Source: Terriglobales bacterium
Lineage (GTDB): Bacteria; Acidobacteriota; Terriglobia; Terriglobales; Acidobacteriaceae
Assembly: GCA_035567895.1 (NCBI GenBank)
Contig: DATMPC010000102.1
Location: 108,332-172,331, forward strand
DNA length: 64,000 nt
Reading direction: 5' to 3'
Under the pieces are notes generated by a model. That model did no database searches. It was not told the origin of the DNA and worked only from the letters and a program-made list of their open reading frames with translations. Shown here in pieces: positions 9,249 to 17,794 of the stretch (position 1 is the first letter of the stretch; every line of letters starts with the position of its first letter). Made by a program: the position numbers and the translations under genes.

Positions 9249-9515
9249 TCAATCTTTCTCAGCCTTCAGGAGCAATCCGCCGCGAGGAACATGATTATTC
9301 CGGGTTGACGCTTCCCTTGTTCTGGTATCTCGTGCAAGCTCAACCAATTCAGTTGTCGAGGCGGTAAACTGCGAGAAGCCGCAATCCAAGCAGATCAAAA
9401 CCGTTGGGAATGCCAGGACGCCGGGATTGTCAATATTCTCGAGGCCGCGAAAATGGATAAGTACCTCAGCGGCAAATTCTGATTGATTGCCCGATCCGCA
9501 TGATGCGCAATTCAT
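9249..9515 (-). CDS. Small conserved protein with two CxxC motifs
   Basis: The 88-residue protein has CASCG at the N-terminus and CLDCG in the middle, a likely zinc-ribbon pair. The core (MNCASCGSGNQSEFAAEVLIHF, then GLENIDNPGV and LICLDCGFSQFTAS) looks like a small cytoplasmic family that recurs in Acidobacteriota. The C-terminal 25 residues are less ordered. Function unknown; metal binding is inferred from the cysteine spacing. Confidence 0.6.
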   Translation of the reverse strand: MNCASCGSGNQSEFAAEVLIHFRGLENIDNPGVLAFPTVLICLDCGFSQFTASTTELVELARDTRTREASTRNNHVPRGGLLLKAEKD

Positions 9516-9862
9516 AGCGAGGCTCTCCTTCGGCTAACCTACGCAACCACAGAACGCCTGTCTGTTCAAAATTGACCACACCCGAACGATGCCTCACGCC
9601 GCCGCTGCAAACAGCCTCTCTGCCCACCCTCCGAAAAATCCGGAGGCTAGGACACTCGGCTTTGAAAGAATCGTTACTGTCCCTGGTTTCGTGCCGAGGT
9701 TTTCCTGCGATATGTATCCGGAGACACAAATGTGTAGCTGAACCCACGTCCTCAGGGGTGTGGCCGGCGTAATTCATTGATTCTGGCTCTTTCTTGCTGG
9801 GTTGCGTGAACTGATTGAGGCTTATTGCGAATCACCGACGCGATTCTCCCTGCTAGGTCTGC
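9516..9862. other. Intergenic gap, nothing recognised
   Basis: Several short overlapping frames exist in both strands but none has a ribosome-binding site or recognisable protein character. No repeat, hairpin with U-tract, or RNA gene was found. Confidence 0.45.
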
Positions 9863-10567
9863 TTAGCGATCAGCGGTTCCATCCGACCACTGTCGCACGG
9901 GAATCAGGAACACGGTCAGGCGCTCCCAGCTGTCCTTAAACGCTATGACTGGAGAGCCCGGCAGATCAGCTCCCCATGCTGCCGGCTCGGTGGGTGAGGT
10001 GAAAAACATGAGGTGCGGATGCCAGTGTCCGTCGCGATCGCTCAAATAGCCCTGCTTCGACATCATGTAGGACATGGCGCCGGGTTCCATCGCCGGCAAC
10101 TCCTTTTTGTCTATCGCGGCCCTGATCGCCTGAATCATCTGATCCTTTGTGCGTCCAGCTAGTACTAAGTCTGTCCTCTTGATGATGCGCGGAAGGTAGG
10201 ACCGCGCGCCAGCCGCATTCAGGCAGATCGGCGCGCGCAGCTTAGGATTCCAAAAGTCCGGGTCATTGACTTCAGCAATCCAGGAGCGTTGCACGACGCA
10301 CACGAACCCATTCTTTCCCTGAACCGCAGTTTCGTATCCGTGACGTCCGAGAACCAGGGCTTCGGCATCGCGCGAAATGGACTCCGGTGCTGCACTCCGC
10401 GCCAAAGCTATTTCGGAATTCCGATCCTCCATCAGATATTGCTCAACAGGGGCCATGCTTGGATACGATGTTTTGGCATTCTGTGCTATCGCCTGCCACG
10501 CCGTGCAAAGCACAACCACGAGCGGGAGACATTTCGCCACGATTGCGCCAAACTTTATTGCTTGCAT
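9863..10567 (-). CDS. Secreted hypothetical protein
   Basis: The 234-residue protein begins MQAIKFGAIVAKCLPLVVVLC, a signal peptide ending near AIAQN. The start at 10567 is supported by AGGAG located nine bases upstream; the frame is open to 10672. The mature region includes SEIALARSAAPESISRDAEAL, GFVCVVQRSW, ICLNAAGARSYLPRI and a C-terminal WHPHLMFF segment. I recognise it as a type of exported protein seen in Acidobacteriota and related soil bacteria, without assigned function. Confidence 0.65.
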   Translation of the reverse strand: MQAIKFGAIVAKCLPLVVVLCTAWQAIAQNAKTSYPSMAPVEQYLMEDRNSEIALARSAAPESISRDAEALVLGRHGYETAVQGKNGFVCVVQRSWIAEVNDPDFWNPKLRAPICLNAAGARSYLPRIIKRTDLVLAGRTKDQMIQAIRAAIDKKELPAMEPGAMSYMMSKQGYLSDRDGHWHPHLMFFTSPTEPAAWGADLPGSPVIAFKDSWERLTVFLIPVRQWSDGTADR

Positions 10568-10820
10568 GCTCTTTGCTCCTGACAGGAACCCGGCAATACT
10601 TGTTGATATCCACATAGACGAGGCAAGCCGCTTGCCGTGAGCTTTACGAAGTCTCGAGAAGTGATTGTTCATTGCTTTCGCGACCTCACGCGGTTTGCCA
10701 GTGAATACTCATCGGAATGCGTGGTCGCCGACAATATCCAGTTAACTCGGATTCGATATGACCACTGGAAAATGCATTGAACCCGTCGGCTAGAGCCAAA
10801 TCATAACTGGGTCGCATTGA

Positions 10821-10850
10821 CGGCACGGATGAATCCGTGCCCTTCCCTAC
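10821..10850 (-). repeat. REP-like element
   Basis: On the minus strand the element reads GGTAGGGAAGGGCA and then a hairpin in which GGCACGGAT pairs with ATCCGTGCC (10822-10841). The head TAGGGAAGGGCA and the tail GCCGT match the two REP copies that flank the RAYT fragment near 47.2-47.7 kb. It lies just past the stop codon of the TetR gene. Confidence 0.6.
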
Positions 10851-10852
10851 CG

Positions 10853-11494
10853 TCAGGATTTTCGGATCGCCGACTTTCGTAATCGATCCATTTGGGTCTC
10901 GCGATGGACCGTCTTGCCAGACAGGAGAGGCTTCATAGAGAGATCAGCGAGCAGTTTCTCCGCGGCTTGTCGTGCGTATTCCGCAGGCCACGGTTCGCCA
11001 TGCAGCTGTGAGGCGGTGATGGCGCCTTCCATCAAGAGGTAAAGCTGCTCGGAAAGCGTGCCGGGATCCGCTCCTTTGACTTCTGCAGCCAGGCCACGGA
11101 GATACGAGCGAATCATCTCTTTGTGTTCGCGAGCCGCACGATGAACAGGATGATCCGGAGAAGGATATTCGATGCTGGCCCGAATGAATGCGCACCCATA
11201 GTAGCCTTCAGAGACGAATCGATCATGTAAGGCGCGAAAGAGTTCCAGAATTCGATCCTGCGGACGTGTTGCACGAGCTTCGATGGAACTCACGAGCCAC
11301 TGCCGGAACATTTTGTCTTCGCGCTTGAGCGTCGCGACGATTAGATCGTCTTTTGAACCGAAGTTCTTGTAAAGCGTCATGCGAGCGACGCCAGCCTCCT
11401 CGAGAATCGCATCGACGCTTACCGCGTGAAACCCGGTCTCGCAGAACATTCGTTGCGCGACAGCGAGAAGGTGCTCGCGTTTTCTGACGGCCAT
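10853..11494 (-). CDS. TetR/AcrR-family transcriptional regulator
   Basis: The 213-residue protein has the TetR N-terminal helix-turn-helix (KREHLLAVAQRMFCETGFHAVSVDAILEEAGVARMTLYKNFGSKDDLIVATL, given here as the recognisable segments FHAVSVDAILEEAGVARMTL and YKNFGSKDDLIVA) and a ligand-binding C-terminal part. It is divergent from the carbonic anhydrase gene, 173 bp away, and probably controls itself and that gene. A TATACT box ends about seven bases before the ATG, hinting at a very short or absent leader. Ligand unknown. Confidence 0.85.
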   Translation of the reverse strand: MAVRKREHLLAVAQRMFCETGFHAVSVDAILEEAGVARMTLYKNFGSKDDLIVATLKREDKMFRQWLVSSIEARATRPQDRILELFRALHDRFVSEGYYGCAFIRASIEYPSPDHPVHRAAREHKEMIRSYLRGLAAEVKGADPGTLSEQLYLLMEGAITASQLHGEPWPAEYARQAAEKLLADLSMKPLLSGKTVHRETQMDRLRKSAIRKS

Positions 11495-11566
11495 TCCAAA
11501 AGTATACCAATCGATCTACCGTAAATACGTTGTTGCTTGTAGTTGAACTTGCCTGGGACGAACCTC

Positions 11567-11588
11567 AAGTAGATGAATCGTTCTACTT
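11567..11588. promoter_or_regulatory. Inverted repeat between tetR-type gene and carbonic anhydrase gene
   Basis: AAGTAGA and TCTACTT form perfect 7-bp arms around 8 bases in the divergent intergenic region, about 75-100 bp from both starts. It is a candidate operator for the TetR-type regulator. The assignment rests on position and symmetry only. Confidence 0.35.
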
Positions 11589-11667
11589 GCGCACTCTCAT
11601 CAAAACAGGCGAAACGGGAGCAGGCCACTCGCGGTGCTCCAACTGAATGACGAGGAGGAGTTGGTAG

Positions 11668-12282
11668 ATGGATTCGGATACTTATGTATTTTCAAAGCAG
11701 CCTGGGTTCGTTGAAACCAAGGTGCGGAAAGCGTTTAAGCAAGCCGTCCCGTTGCGGACCGTCGTTATCTATTGTTATGACCCACGGGCAGTGAGCATTC
11801 CCCATGCTGTGGCGAAAGCACTGTCCGGCGAAGTGTACCCAGGCGAGATAGTTCGGGACGAGCAAGGCAACAAGGTAGCGTCGACTACTACGGTCTTCCC
11901 GGTTGTAGTTGCGGGTGGGCGCGCGGTGGATGCGCTCCGATCTATAACGGTCGCTCAGCACTTGTTTGGAATCGAGAACATCGTCGTGGTGCACCACACG
12001 TACTGCGGAGCCACGTCGTTCACTCCCGAAGGGCTAATCAAAGCCTTTCATAGCGAGCAAGGCGTAGATATCTCGGCACTCTACGACTCAGCCAACATCG
12101 CGATTGCCGACTATGAGTCATCCCTCAAGCGCGACACACGACTATTGCGCGAGTCAAAGGGAACACCGAAGCACGTAAACATCTACGGCTATCTGTTCAA
12201 CATCGACACCGAAACATTGACTCTGATCGTAGAGGATCGCGCGAGTTCCAGCGCACGGCACGATGGCTCTGAAGTCGCATGA
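11668..12282 (+). CDS. Beta-class carbonic anhydrase
   Basis: The 204-residue protein shows the beta-carbonic anhydrase zinc site: CYDPR (Cys36, Asp38, Arg40, the C-x-D-x-R dyad motif) and HHTYCG (His110 and Cys113). The usual SR of C-x-D-S-R is PR here, which occurs in divergent members. It interconverts CO2 and bicarbonate in the cytoplasm. GGAGGAG lies upstream of the ATG. It is followed 84 bp later by a DUF6632 membrane protein in the same direction and faces a TetR-type regulator. Confidence 0.8.
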   Translation: MDSDTYVFSKQPGFVETKVRKAFKQAVPLRTVVIYCYDPRAVSIPHAVAKALSGEVYPGEIVRDEQGNKVASTTTVFPVVVAGGRAVDALRSITVAQHLFGIENIVVVHHTYCGATSFTPEGLIKAFHSEQGVDISALYDSANIAIADYESSLKRDTRLLRESKGTPKHVNIYGYLFNIDTETLTLIVEDRASSSARHDGSEVA

Positions 12283-12366
12283 CCAATTCTGAATCGTGGA
12301 AAACCGAATGAATACAAATTTCTCGGGCGCTAGTCCGTTCCGAGCAAGTAACTAAGGAGAGGAAAT

Positions 12367-12888
12367 ATGCCATTGAACCAATCGAAACCGAGTGAGGAAA
12401 ACTCTAACCGTGAGGCGCAGCTCCAGCACGGAGACCTGCAAGGAAAAAGCACTGCCGAACAGGATCGCATTAAGCACTTACGCATCGCATTGCGGCTAGT
12501 GGGCGTGACGTTCATTTTCGGAATATACACATTCGTCCTTGTCTGGCCGTCTGGCTGGTCGTGGCACTCGGGACAGTCGCACCACCTGCCGCATTACCTG
12601 CAGATGATCCTTGGGGTCTATGCAACGTTGGGTGTTTTCCTTTTAATCGCGAGCCGCAATCCCCTTCAACACCTGAGCCTGATCTGGTTCACGGTGTGGT
12701 CCAGCGTTGTGCACGCCGCAATCATGGCGGCGCAAGCTTTGGCGAATCCGGAGCAAATCGCACACCTTTGGGGTGACGTCCCGGCGCTTCTCGTTGTTGC
12801 CGCTGTGCTTGCGCTTCTCACGCCTCGAACGGCCGCAGCCGAGTCCGCTGTGAGGGTGAAGACCGCAACTGCAACCGCAATTAGATGA
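12367..12888 (+). CDS. DUF6632-like membrane protein
   Basis: The 173-residue protein has a polar N-terminus of about 38 residues and then four hydrophobic segments, near residues 42-60, 80-96, 102-120 and 136-153 (VGVTFIFGIYTFVLVWP, MILGVYATLGVFLLIA, LIWFTVWSSVVHAAIMAAQAL, ALLVVAAVLALLTP). The pattern and the HxxHLPHY and HAAIMA residues fit the DUF6632 family. AGGAGAGG precedes the ATG. Probably co-transcribed with the carbonic anhydrase; function unknown. Confidence 0.7.
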   Translation: MPLNQSKPSEENSNREAQLQHGDLQGKSTAEQDRIKHLRIALRLVGVTFIFGIYTFVLVWPSGWSWHSGQSHHLPHYLQMILGVYATLGVFLLIASRNPLQHLSLIWFTVWSSVVHAAIMAAQALANPEQIAHLWGDVPALLVVAAVLALLTPRTAAAESAVRVKTATATAIR

Positions 12889-13185
12889 GACGTGGCAGTT
12901 GGACTGCGAGGGCCTGCGATTATCCTCTGAATCGGAAAGCGTAAGGCGGGCCCTCAATTCCGCTATGCAATTGCCGTTCATTGGCTGGGTGGCTAGCCGT
13001 GCCGAAAGATTCGTCGGCGCTCGATGAACCGAAGGATTACTGTCTGGTAATAAAAATGAAAAGTGCCGGCGGTCAGATCGGATGATCGCTTCCCCTGTCT
13101 CTACCCTCGCCTGTTTCATTGGTAGCAACGAGAAACTCGAGGCCACGATTATGATTGGCGGCGGGTTGCCAAGAGCGGAGATGCG

Positions 13186-13566
13186 ATGAAGCGCACATGG
13201 ACGATCATCGGTGTACGCGACGTTGCCGGCAGCTTCAAGTGGTACCAGTCGCTGTTCGGCCAGCCCGAGACAGCTCCGGCCCATGACCACTTTGGTCAGA
13301 TAGTAGATACGGATGGAACCGTCCTGCTTTGCGTCCACCAGTGGGGCGCGCACGAGCATCCCTCGTTGATGGGTCCGGAGTGGGCTTCACCTGGGAATGG
13401 GCTTCTCTTGTTCTTTCGCGTTGACGACTACGAGGTGGCGCTGAAGCGGGCGCGCGCTCTCGTCGCCCGGCTCGAAGAGGAGCCCCACATGAATCCGAAC
13501 ACGCAAACCATGGAGTTCTCACTCCGCGATCCAGACGGATACTACGTGACGATCAGCGCGCTCTGA
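13186..13566 (+). CDS. VOC-family (glyoxalase/bleomycin-resistance-like) protein
   Basis: The 126-residue single-domain protein has the vicinal-oxygen-chelate fold pattern: TIIGVRDVAGSFKWYQSLFG at the N-terminus, LLFFRVDDYEVALKRARA in the middle, and MEFSLRDPDGYYVTISAL at the C-terminus, where DPDGY is the family signature. Such proteins bind or turn over small electrophiles or antibiotics; the substrate cannot be deduced. GCGGAG lies before the ATG. It stands alone. Confidence 0.85.
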   Translation: MKRTWTIIGVRDVAGSFKWYQSLFGQPETAPAHDHFGQIVDTDGTVLLCVHQWGAHEHPSLMGPEWASPGNGLLLFFRVDDYEVALKRARALVARLEEEPHMNPNTQTMEFSLRDPDGYYVTISAL

Positions 13567-13714
13567 AAAGCGGCAATCGGCATTCGGCACCTAAGAACAT
13601 CCGCTCCAGTTCATCGTGATCATCGATGACTGGAAGCCGTCCAGCCGTTCCATATCGGAACCAGCAGTGTCTCTTGAAGTGAGCACCCCAGCAGAATCGC
13701 AGTCTCCGTCTTGG

Positions 13715-14248
13715 TCATTCAGTCGCGGCGAGCGACATCGGCGCGTCCGCCGACCGGACGGGCGCGCCCCCAGGTCGCAGCAGCAGCCAGAACGCGAGAA
13801 GGTGCGTCCAGAAAAGCGCTGGTACATAAAGCATTGGGATCGCGTAACCGGCTCCGAGCTGCCCGGCAACTGACGGCAGATCCACGCTGACCGCACGCGC
13901 CGTGTCGATGACCAGGTCGGCGAGACCGACCAGATTGAAAGCCCAGACCAGCGGCCAGAAGAGGAAGCGCACGCGCACCGTCAGCAGCGCGAGGATTGCG
14001 AGCAGTGCGGTGGCGAGGTCGCCGTAAGCCACCTGCGTAGCGAAGCCCTGCGGCAGGTTCGGCCCAACAAACCCGGGCAGTAAGAAGGCCAACCCGAAGA
14101 AGCGGAAACTGTTGAACGTTGCAATCGCGCGGTGCGCCTCGACCCGATCCATCGCCCTCAGCCGCGGCCAGACGTAAGTCGCGATGCAGAGCGCCCAGGC
14201 GAGATAGCCCAGCGCCATGTCGATATTGAAGATGTCTTTTGCCGGCAT
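13715..14248 (-). CDS. Multi-pass membrane protein
   Basis: The 177-residue protein has about five hydrophobic helices (ALGYLAWALCIATYVWP, FFGLAFLLPGFVGP, LATALLAILALL, FLFWPLVWAFNLVGLADL, MLYVPALFWTHLLAFWLLL). AGGAGG stands six bases before the ATG at 14248. A second long frame overlaps it in another register but reads as an Arg-rich shadow. It is the last gene of a TetR/YCII-like/membrane protein cluster with shared direction. Family not recognised. Confidence 0.7.
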   Translation of the reverse strand: MPAKDIFNIDMALGYLAWALCIATYVWPRLRAMDRVEAHRAIATFNSFRFFGLAFLLPGFVGPNLPQGFATQVAYGDLATALLAILALLTVRVRFLFWPLVWAFNLVGLADLVIDTARAVSVDLPSVAGQLGAGYAIPMLYVPALFWTHLLAFWLLLRPGGAPVRSADAPMSLAATE

Positions 14249-14319
14249 GCCCGACCTCCTTGCCATCGGCGCGTGCCGATGGCCTGATCATGATGGTTCG
14301 CTGTTAATTGTTCTGCGGT

Positions 14320-14733
14320 TTAATTGTTCTGCGTTGCGGGGCCTATCAATGCCCTCAGCGGCATCAAGGGTCCGACGGGAACGTACTGGTGATCCATCAA
14401 CTGTTCCTTCGCGAGCGGCAGCGTTTCCATAATGGCTCGCGCCTCGTCTTCGGTCTTCGCCTCGACCAGGAAGACGACGCCTTTGCCATCGCCGCGCGAA
14501 TACCACTGGCGGATTTTCCCGTCGAGGTAGAGCCTCACAGTGGCCCGAATCTCTGCGGGGATGACATCCATGACTTGCGAAGCGGTTACACCCTGCTTGA
14601 CAGTCTGAATGACCAGCACTTCGGTGGTTTTAGGTATCGCCACGCTGGGCACGCCTGAGGCGGCCCCGGACTGTGATTGCGCTACGGACACTGCCGGTAG
14701 CGCTGCCATAAGAAGAGGGATCATGTATCTCAT
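14320..14733 (-). CDS. Secreted YCII/muconolactone-isomerase-like protein
   Basis: The 137-residue product has a signal peptide (MRYMIPLLMAALPAVSVAQ). The rest resembles the small ferredoxin-fold YCII or muconolactone isomerase-like group: IPAEIRATVRLYLDGKIRQWY, GVVFLVEAKTEDEARAIMETLPL, and HQYVPVGPLMPL. GAGGA precedes the ATG at 14733. The gene lies downstream of a TetR-type gene and is preceded by a promoter and operator at 14825-14853, so it is probably repressed by that regulator. Confidence 0.7.
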   Translation of the reverse strand: MRYMIPLLMAALPAVSVAQSQSGAASGVPSVAIPKTTEVLVIQTVKQGVTASQVMDVIPAEIRATVRLYLDGKIRQWYSRGDGKGVVFLVEAKTEDEARAIMETLPLAKEQLMDHQYVPVGPLMPLRALIGPATQNN

Positions 14734-14824
14734 AGTTATCCTCGATTCAGTTTGGTTAGGTTCTTGGTTGGTCGTTGATGTGGTTCCTTCGATTGAAAAT
14801 CTGTTCCATCGTCTACTCGCTTAA

Positions 14825-14842
14825 AGAGTACGAGCGTACTCT
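14825..14842. promoter_or_regulatory. Operator O2 of the TetR-type regulator
   Basis: AGAGTACGAGCGTACTCT is an inverted repeat that differs by one central base from the perfect palindrome upstream of the tetR-type gene. It lies 92 bp upstream of the YCII-like gene and overlaps the -10 box and spacer of the promoter there. Two copies in one cluster strongly suggest the regulator's binding site. Confidence 0.8.
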
Positions 14843-14853
14843 ATTGGATGCAA
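14825..14853 (-). promoter_or_regulatory. Predicted sigma-70 promoter of the YCII-like/membrane protein genes
   Basis: On the minus strand TTGCAT (14848-14853) and TACTCT (14825-14830) are separated by 17 bases. The spacing and arrangement are the same as in the promoter of the regulator gene itself, and the operator covers the spacer and -10 box. Confidence 0.6.
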
Positions 14854-14864
14854 AAAAAAATGCG

Positions 14865-15449
14865 TCACCTTTCGGTAAAGTTTTTTACAAAGAACTTCCT
14901 CGCCTCCGCCAGCACCCGCTCACGCCCTTGGGGGGACAACTTCAATCTGGCCGCAGTCACTACCCCAGCCATACTGGGAAACAACAACTCAAACTTCGCC
15001 AGTTTTTCTTCGCGCGTCTGACCTGGAACAAATGGCAATAGCCGCTCGCGATACGCTTCTCGCGCCGCCTCAATCCGCTTTCGCACGGACAACGGCTTTC
15101 GTGAAAGCTCCGGCCCGAGGGCAGCGAACGCACATCCCATTCCCGGCGAATTCGCGTGGCCGGCGCTCAGATAGCGTTCAATGATCGCCCGCAGAGCCTG
15201 ACCTTCGGGCGCCGACTTTGCAACCTCGAGCATGCCACTTCCCATCTCGTCGAACGCCCGTGCCACCGCTTCGACGAAGAGGTCATCCTTGCTCTTAAAG
15301 TGCCGGTAGAAGCCCCCTTTCGTGAGGCCCACCTTCTTCATCACCGTCCCGATGCCGCTGCTGTCCCCACCGTGCTCGCGAAACGAGCGAGCAGCTACGG
15401 AAAGAATCTTCTCGTGGTTCTCGGCCTTATGTTCCGGCGAGTAGCGCAT
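14865..15449 (-). CDS. TetR/AcrR-family transcriptional repressor
   Basis: The 194-residue protein has an N-terminal helix-turn-helix (IGTVMKKVGLTKGGFYRHF, then KSKDDLFVEAV) and a C-terminal domain of the TetR_C type (GMGCAFAALGPELSRKP). The group often contains regulators of electrophile or redox stress. An 18-bp perfect palindrome sits 6 bp upstream of the ATG on a probable promoter, so it is very likely autoregulated. The two genes downstream in the same direction carry a second copy of the operator. Confidence 0.88.
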   Translation of the reverse strand: MRYSPEHKAENHEKILSVAARSFREHGGDSSGIGTVMKKVGLTKGGFYRHFKSKDDLFVEAVARAFDEMGSGMLEVAKSAPEGQALRAIIERYLSAGHANSPGMGCAFAALGPELSRKPLSVRKRIEAAREAYRERLLPFVPGQTREEKLAKFELLFPSMAGVVTAARLKLSPQGRERVLAEARKFFVKNFTER

Positions 15450-15455
15450 GAGATG

Positions 15456-15473
15456 AGAGTACGATCGTACTCT
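15456..15473. promoter_or_regulatory. Operator O1, perfect 18-bp palindrome
   Basis: AGAGTACGATCGTACTCT is identical to its reverse complement. It begins six bases upstream of the repressor's ATG and covers the -10 box and most of the spacer of the predicted promoter. Binding would block RNA polymerase. Confidence 0.85.
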
Positions 15474-15484
15474 AACAATGTCAA
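15456..15484 (-). promoter_or_regulatory. Predicted sigma-70 promoter of the TetR-type gene, probably leaderless
   Basis: On the minus strand a consensus TTGACA (15479-15484) is separated by 17 bases from TACTCT (15456-15461). Transcription would begin about six or seven bases after the -10 box, at or next to the A of the ATG at 15449. No ribosome-binding site is present, which fits a leaderless mRNA. Confidence 0.65.
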
Positions 15485-15582
15485 GGGCACAGGTGCCCCG
15501 GCGCGCGCTCCCGCTTGTGAATGTTATTTAGGCACCCGGCTCCCCAAGTACATGAGGGCGCGATAGTAGTATTGGTGACTTC

Positions 15583-17487
15583 ATGCCACCTCGTGAACCC
15601 AAGATCGAAAGCCTAACCCACCAAGTCCCCATCAAAATCGCGCCGAGTGCCAGCCAGGCTTGCTCCAGACGCGCTTGCGCACTTCTTCTTTCTTTGCTTC
15701 TCTCCCTAGGTATCGCGCTTGCTCAGCCTGATGATGGATCGAACAAGCCGACTCTCCTGGTCGATGTGGACCATCGCCAGCAGATCAGCCTCGATGGCGA
15801 TTGGCATGCCATTGTCGATCCGTATGGCTCCGGTTTGTACGACTTTCATGGCAAGCTGCGAAACAACGGCTATTTCAAAAACGAAAAGCAAGCAAGTAAC
15901 GGACTAGTAGAGTACGACTTCGCAAAATCGTCCACTTTGCGCGTGCCGGGTGATTGGAACACGCAGCGCGAATCGTTGTTTTTTTACGAAGGCCCACTTT
16001 GGTACGAGCGTGAGTTTACCTACCATCGAGTTTCTGGACGACGCCTTTTCTTTCACGTCGGATCCGCAAATTACCTTTCCTATGTCTGGGTAAACGGGCA
16101 GAAGGCGTGCGAGCACGAAGGTGGCTTCACTCCATTCGATTGCGAGATCACCAATGACGTCCACGACGGCAACAATTTTGCTGTGATCGCCGTCGACAAC
16201 ACGCGGCACGCGGACGGCGTGCCTACGCTGCAGACCGACTGGTGGAACTACGGTGGTCTCACGCGAGACGTATCTCTGGTCGAGGTGCCGGGCACGTTTA
16301 TCGACGATTACAGTCTGCAGCTCAAGCGCGGCACCAAGACGGAACTGGAAGGATGGGTGCACATCGACTCGGCGAGTCCGGGTGCAACGGTCACGTTGGC
16401 GATTCCTGAGCAGAAGCTCACGCAGACATCTACGATACAAGACGATGGACGGGCCCGCTTTGAATTCCACGCCGGCAATTTGGAGCTGTGGTCTCCGGAG
16501 CATCCGAAGCTTTATCGCGTTCAGATTCGTTCTGGGCAGGACTCACTGGAAGACGAAGTGGGCTTTCGCACTATTGAGGTCCGCGGCACGCAGATTCTCC
16601 TGAACGGCACTCCCATTTTTCTTCGAGGAGTGTGCATTCATGCGGAGGCGCCTCAGCGCACGGGCCGTGCCTATTCCGACGAGGATGCAAAGACGCTGCT
16701 CGGCTGGGTAAAGGAGCTGGGCGCAAATTATGCGCGGCTGGCTCACTATCCTCACGATGAGCGAATGACGCGTCTGGCTGACCGGATGGGAATCCTGATC
16801 TGGTCCGAGATTCCGGTCTATTGGGCGGTTGAGTTCGACAATCCAGCGGTTCTTGCCAAAGCTCAACAGCAGTTGATGGAGATGATACGCCGCGATCGCA
16901 ATAAGGCTTCCGTGATCCTCTGGTCAATGGCCAATGAGACTCCCAACAATCCAACCCGTACACAGTTTCTGCAAACGCTGGCCGCACGCGCGCACGTCGA
17001 AGATCCAACGCGTCTGGTTACGGCGGCGTTGCTCGTCCGCACCGAAGGAATGAAGAAGATCGTCGATGATCCCCTGGGCACCGCACTCGACGTAATCGGA
17101 GTGAACGAATATATCGGATGGTACGAACACAAGCCCGAAGACGCTGACCGCACGGAGTGGGATATCCACTACGAAAAGCCAACGATCGTGAGCGAGTTCG
17201 GGGGAGACGCCAAGTACGGCTTGCATGGCTCTAAGGACGAACGCTGGACGGAGGAATATCAGGCCAACATCTACCAGCATCAGCTCGTCATGCTCAATCG
17301 CATTTCGAAGCTGCGGGGAATGACGCCGTGGATCCTCATGGACTTTCGCTCACCACGCCGTCCACTACCTGGAATACAGGACTACTTCAATCGAAAAGGT
17401 CTCATTTCGGAACAAGGACAGAAGAAGAAGGCATTTTTTGTCCTGCAAAAAGCATACACGGAGAAGACAGTCGGCAGGCCAGAGTAG
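15583..17487 (+). CDS. Glycoside hydrolase family 2 (beta-glucuronidase/beta-galactosidase-like)
   Basis: The 634-residue protein has an N-terminal leader (ACALLLSLLLSLGIALAQ), a jelly-roll sugar-binding domain, an immunoglobulin-like domain and the GH2 TIM barrel. WSMANETP holds the acid/base Glu452 and TIVSEFGGD holds the nucleophile Glu538. FLRGVCIHAEAPQRTGRAYS and ARLAHYPHDERM are typical of the glucuronidase branch. It is therefore an exported or periplasmic exo-glycosidase. The start at 15583 gives a long N-region before the leader, so a later start is possible. It precedes a MacB-like permease but is not clearly in an operon with it. Confidence 0.88.
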   Translation: MPPREPKIESLTHQVPIKIAPSASQACSRRACALLLSLLLSLGIALAQPDDGSNKPTLLVDVDHRQQISLDGDWHAIVDPYGSGLYDFHGKLRNNGYFKNEKQASNGLVEYDFAKSSTLRVPGDWNTQRESLFFYEGPLWYEREFTYHRVSGRRLFFHVGSANYLSYVWVNGQKACEHEGGFTPFDCEITNDVHDGNNFAVIAVDNTRHADGVPTLQTDWWNYGGLTRDVSLVEVPGTFIDDYSLQLKRGTKTELEGWVHIDSASPGATVTLAIPEQKLTQTSTIQDDGRARFEFHAGNLELWSPEHPKLYRVQIRSGQDSLEDEVGFRTIEVRGTQILLNGTPIFLRGVCIHAEAPQRTGRAYSDEDAKTLLGWVKELGANYARLAHYPHDERMTRLADRMGILIWSEIPVYWAVEFDNPAVLAKAQQQLMEMIRRDRNKASVILWSMANETPNNPTRTQFLQTLAARAHVEDPTRLVTAALLVRTEGMKKIVDDPLGTALDVIGVNEYIGWYEHKPEDADRTEWDIHYEKPTIVSEFGGDAKYGLHGSKDERWTEEYQANIYQHQLVMLNRISKLRGMTPWILMDFRSPRRPLPGIQDYFNRKGLISEQGQKKKAFFVLQKAYTEKTVGRPE

Positions 17488-17794
17488 TGCGATTGGGCTG
17501 CTCTCAAGTCTTGGCGGCGGTCCGTGTACGGAATGGAAGCTGCTGTTGGAAATGCGTGCGATGGTGCCCCGGCCTTCCTCTTTTTGCTAAAGACTTACAA
17601 AATTCGGGTGCCCCGTTGTTCGCAGGGCGGGCTAAGCGAATGCCTGCAATGTCGCCTTGACAGTCGCTTTTTCTCCGGAGTCTCCTAACCCTCTTCGTTT
17701 CCGTTGGTCAAATGTGTAAATAGAGCGCCCTGCAACTTCGGGGACGCGCTTGCGTATTCCATAAAGTCCGGAGCACGTGGCGAGGAGGCGGTGG
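17488..17794. other. Intergenic gap with a short repeated GGGTGCCCCG word
   Basis: No gene is seen. The words GGTGCCCCGGCCTTCCTC (17553-17570) and GGGTGCCCCGTTGTTCGCAG (17606-17625) repeat imperfectly and look like fragments of a dispersed intergenic repeat. The ribosome-binding site for the next gene is at 17783-17788. Confidence 0.4.

Noticed and set aside
13719..14291. 190-codon minus-strand frame in a second register
   Set aside because: It overlaps the membrane protein gene at 13715-14248, which has AGGAGG and clear helices; this frame is Arg/Ala-rich shadow sequence.
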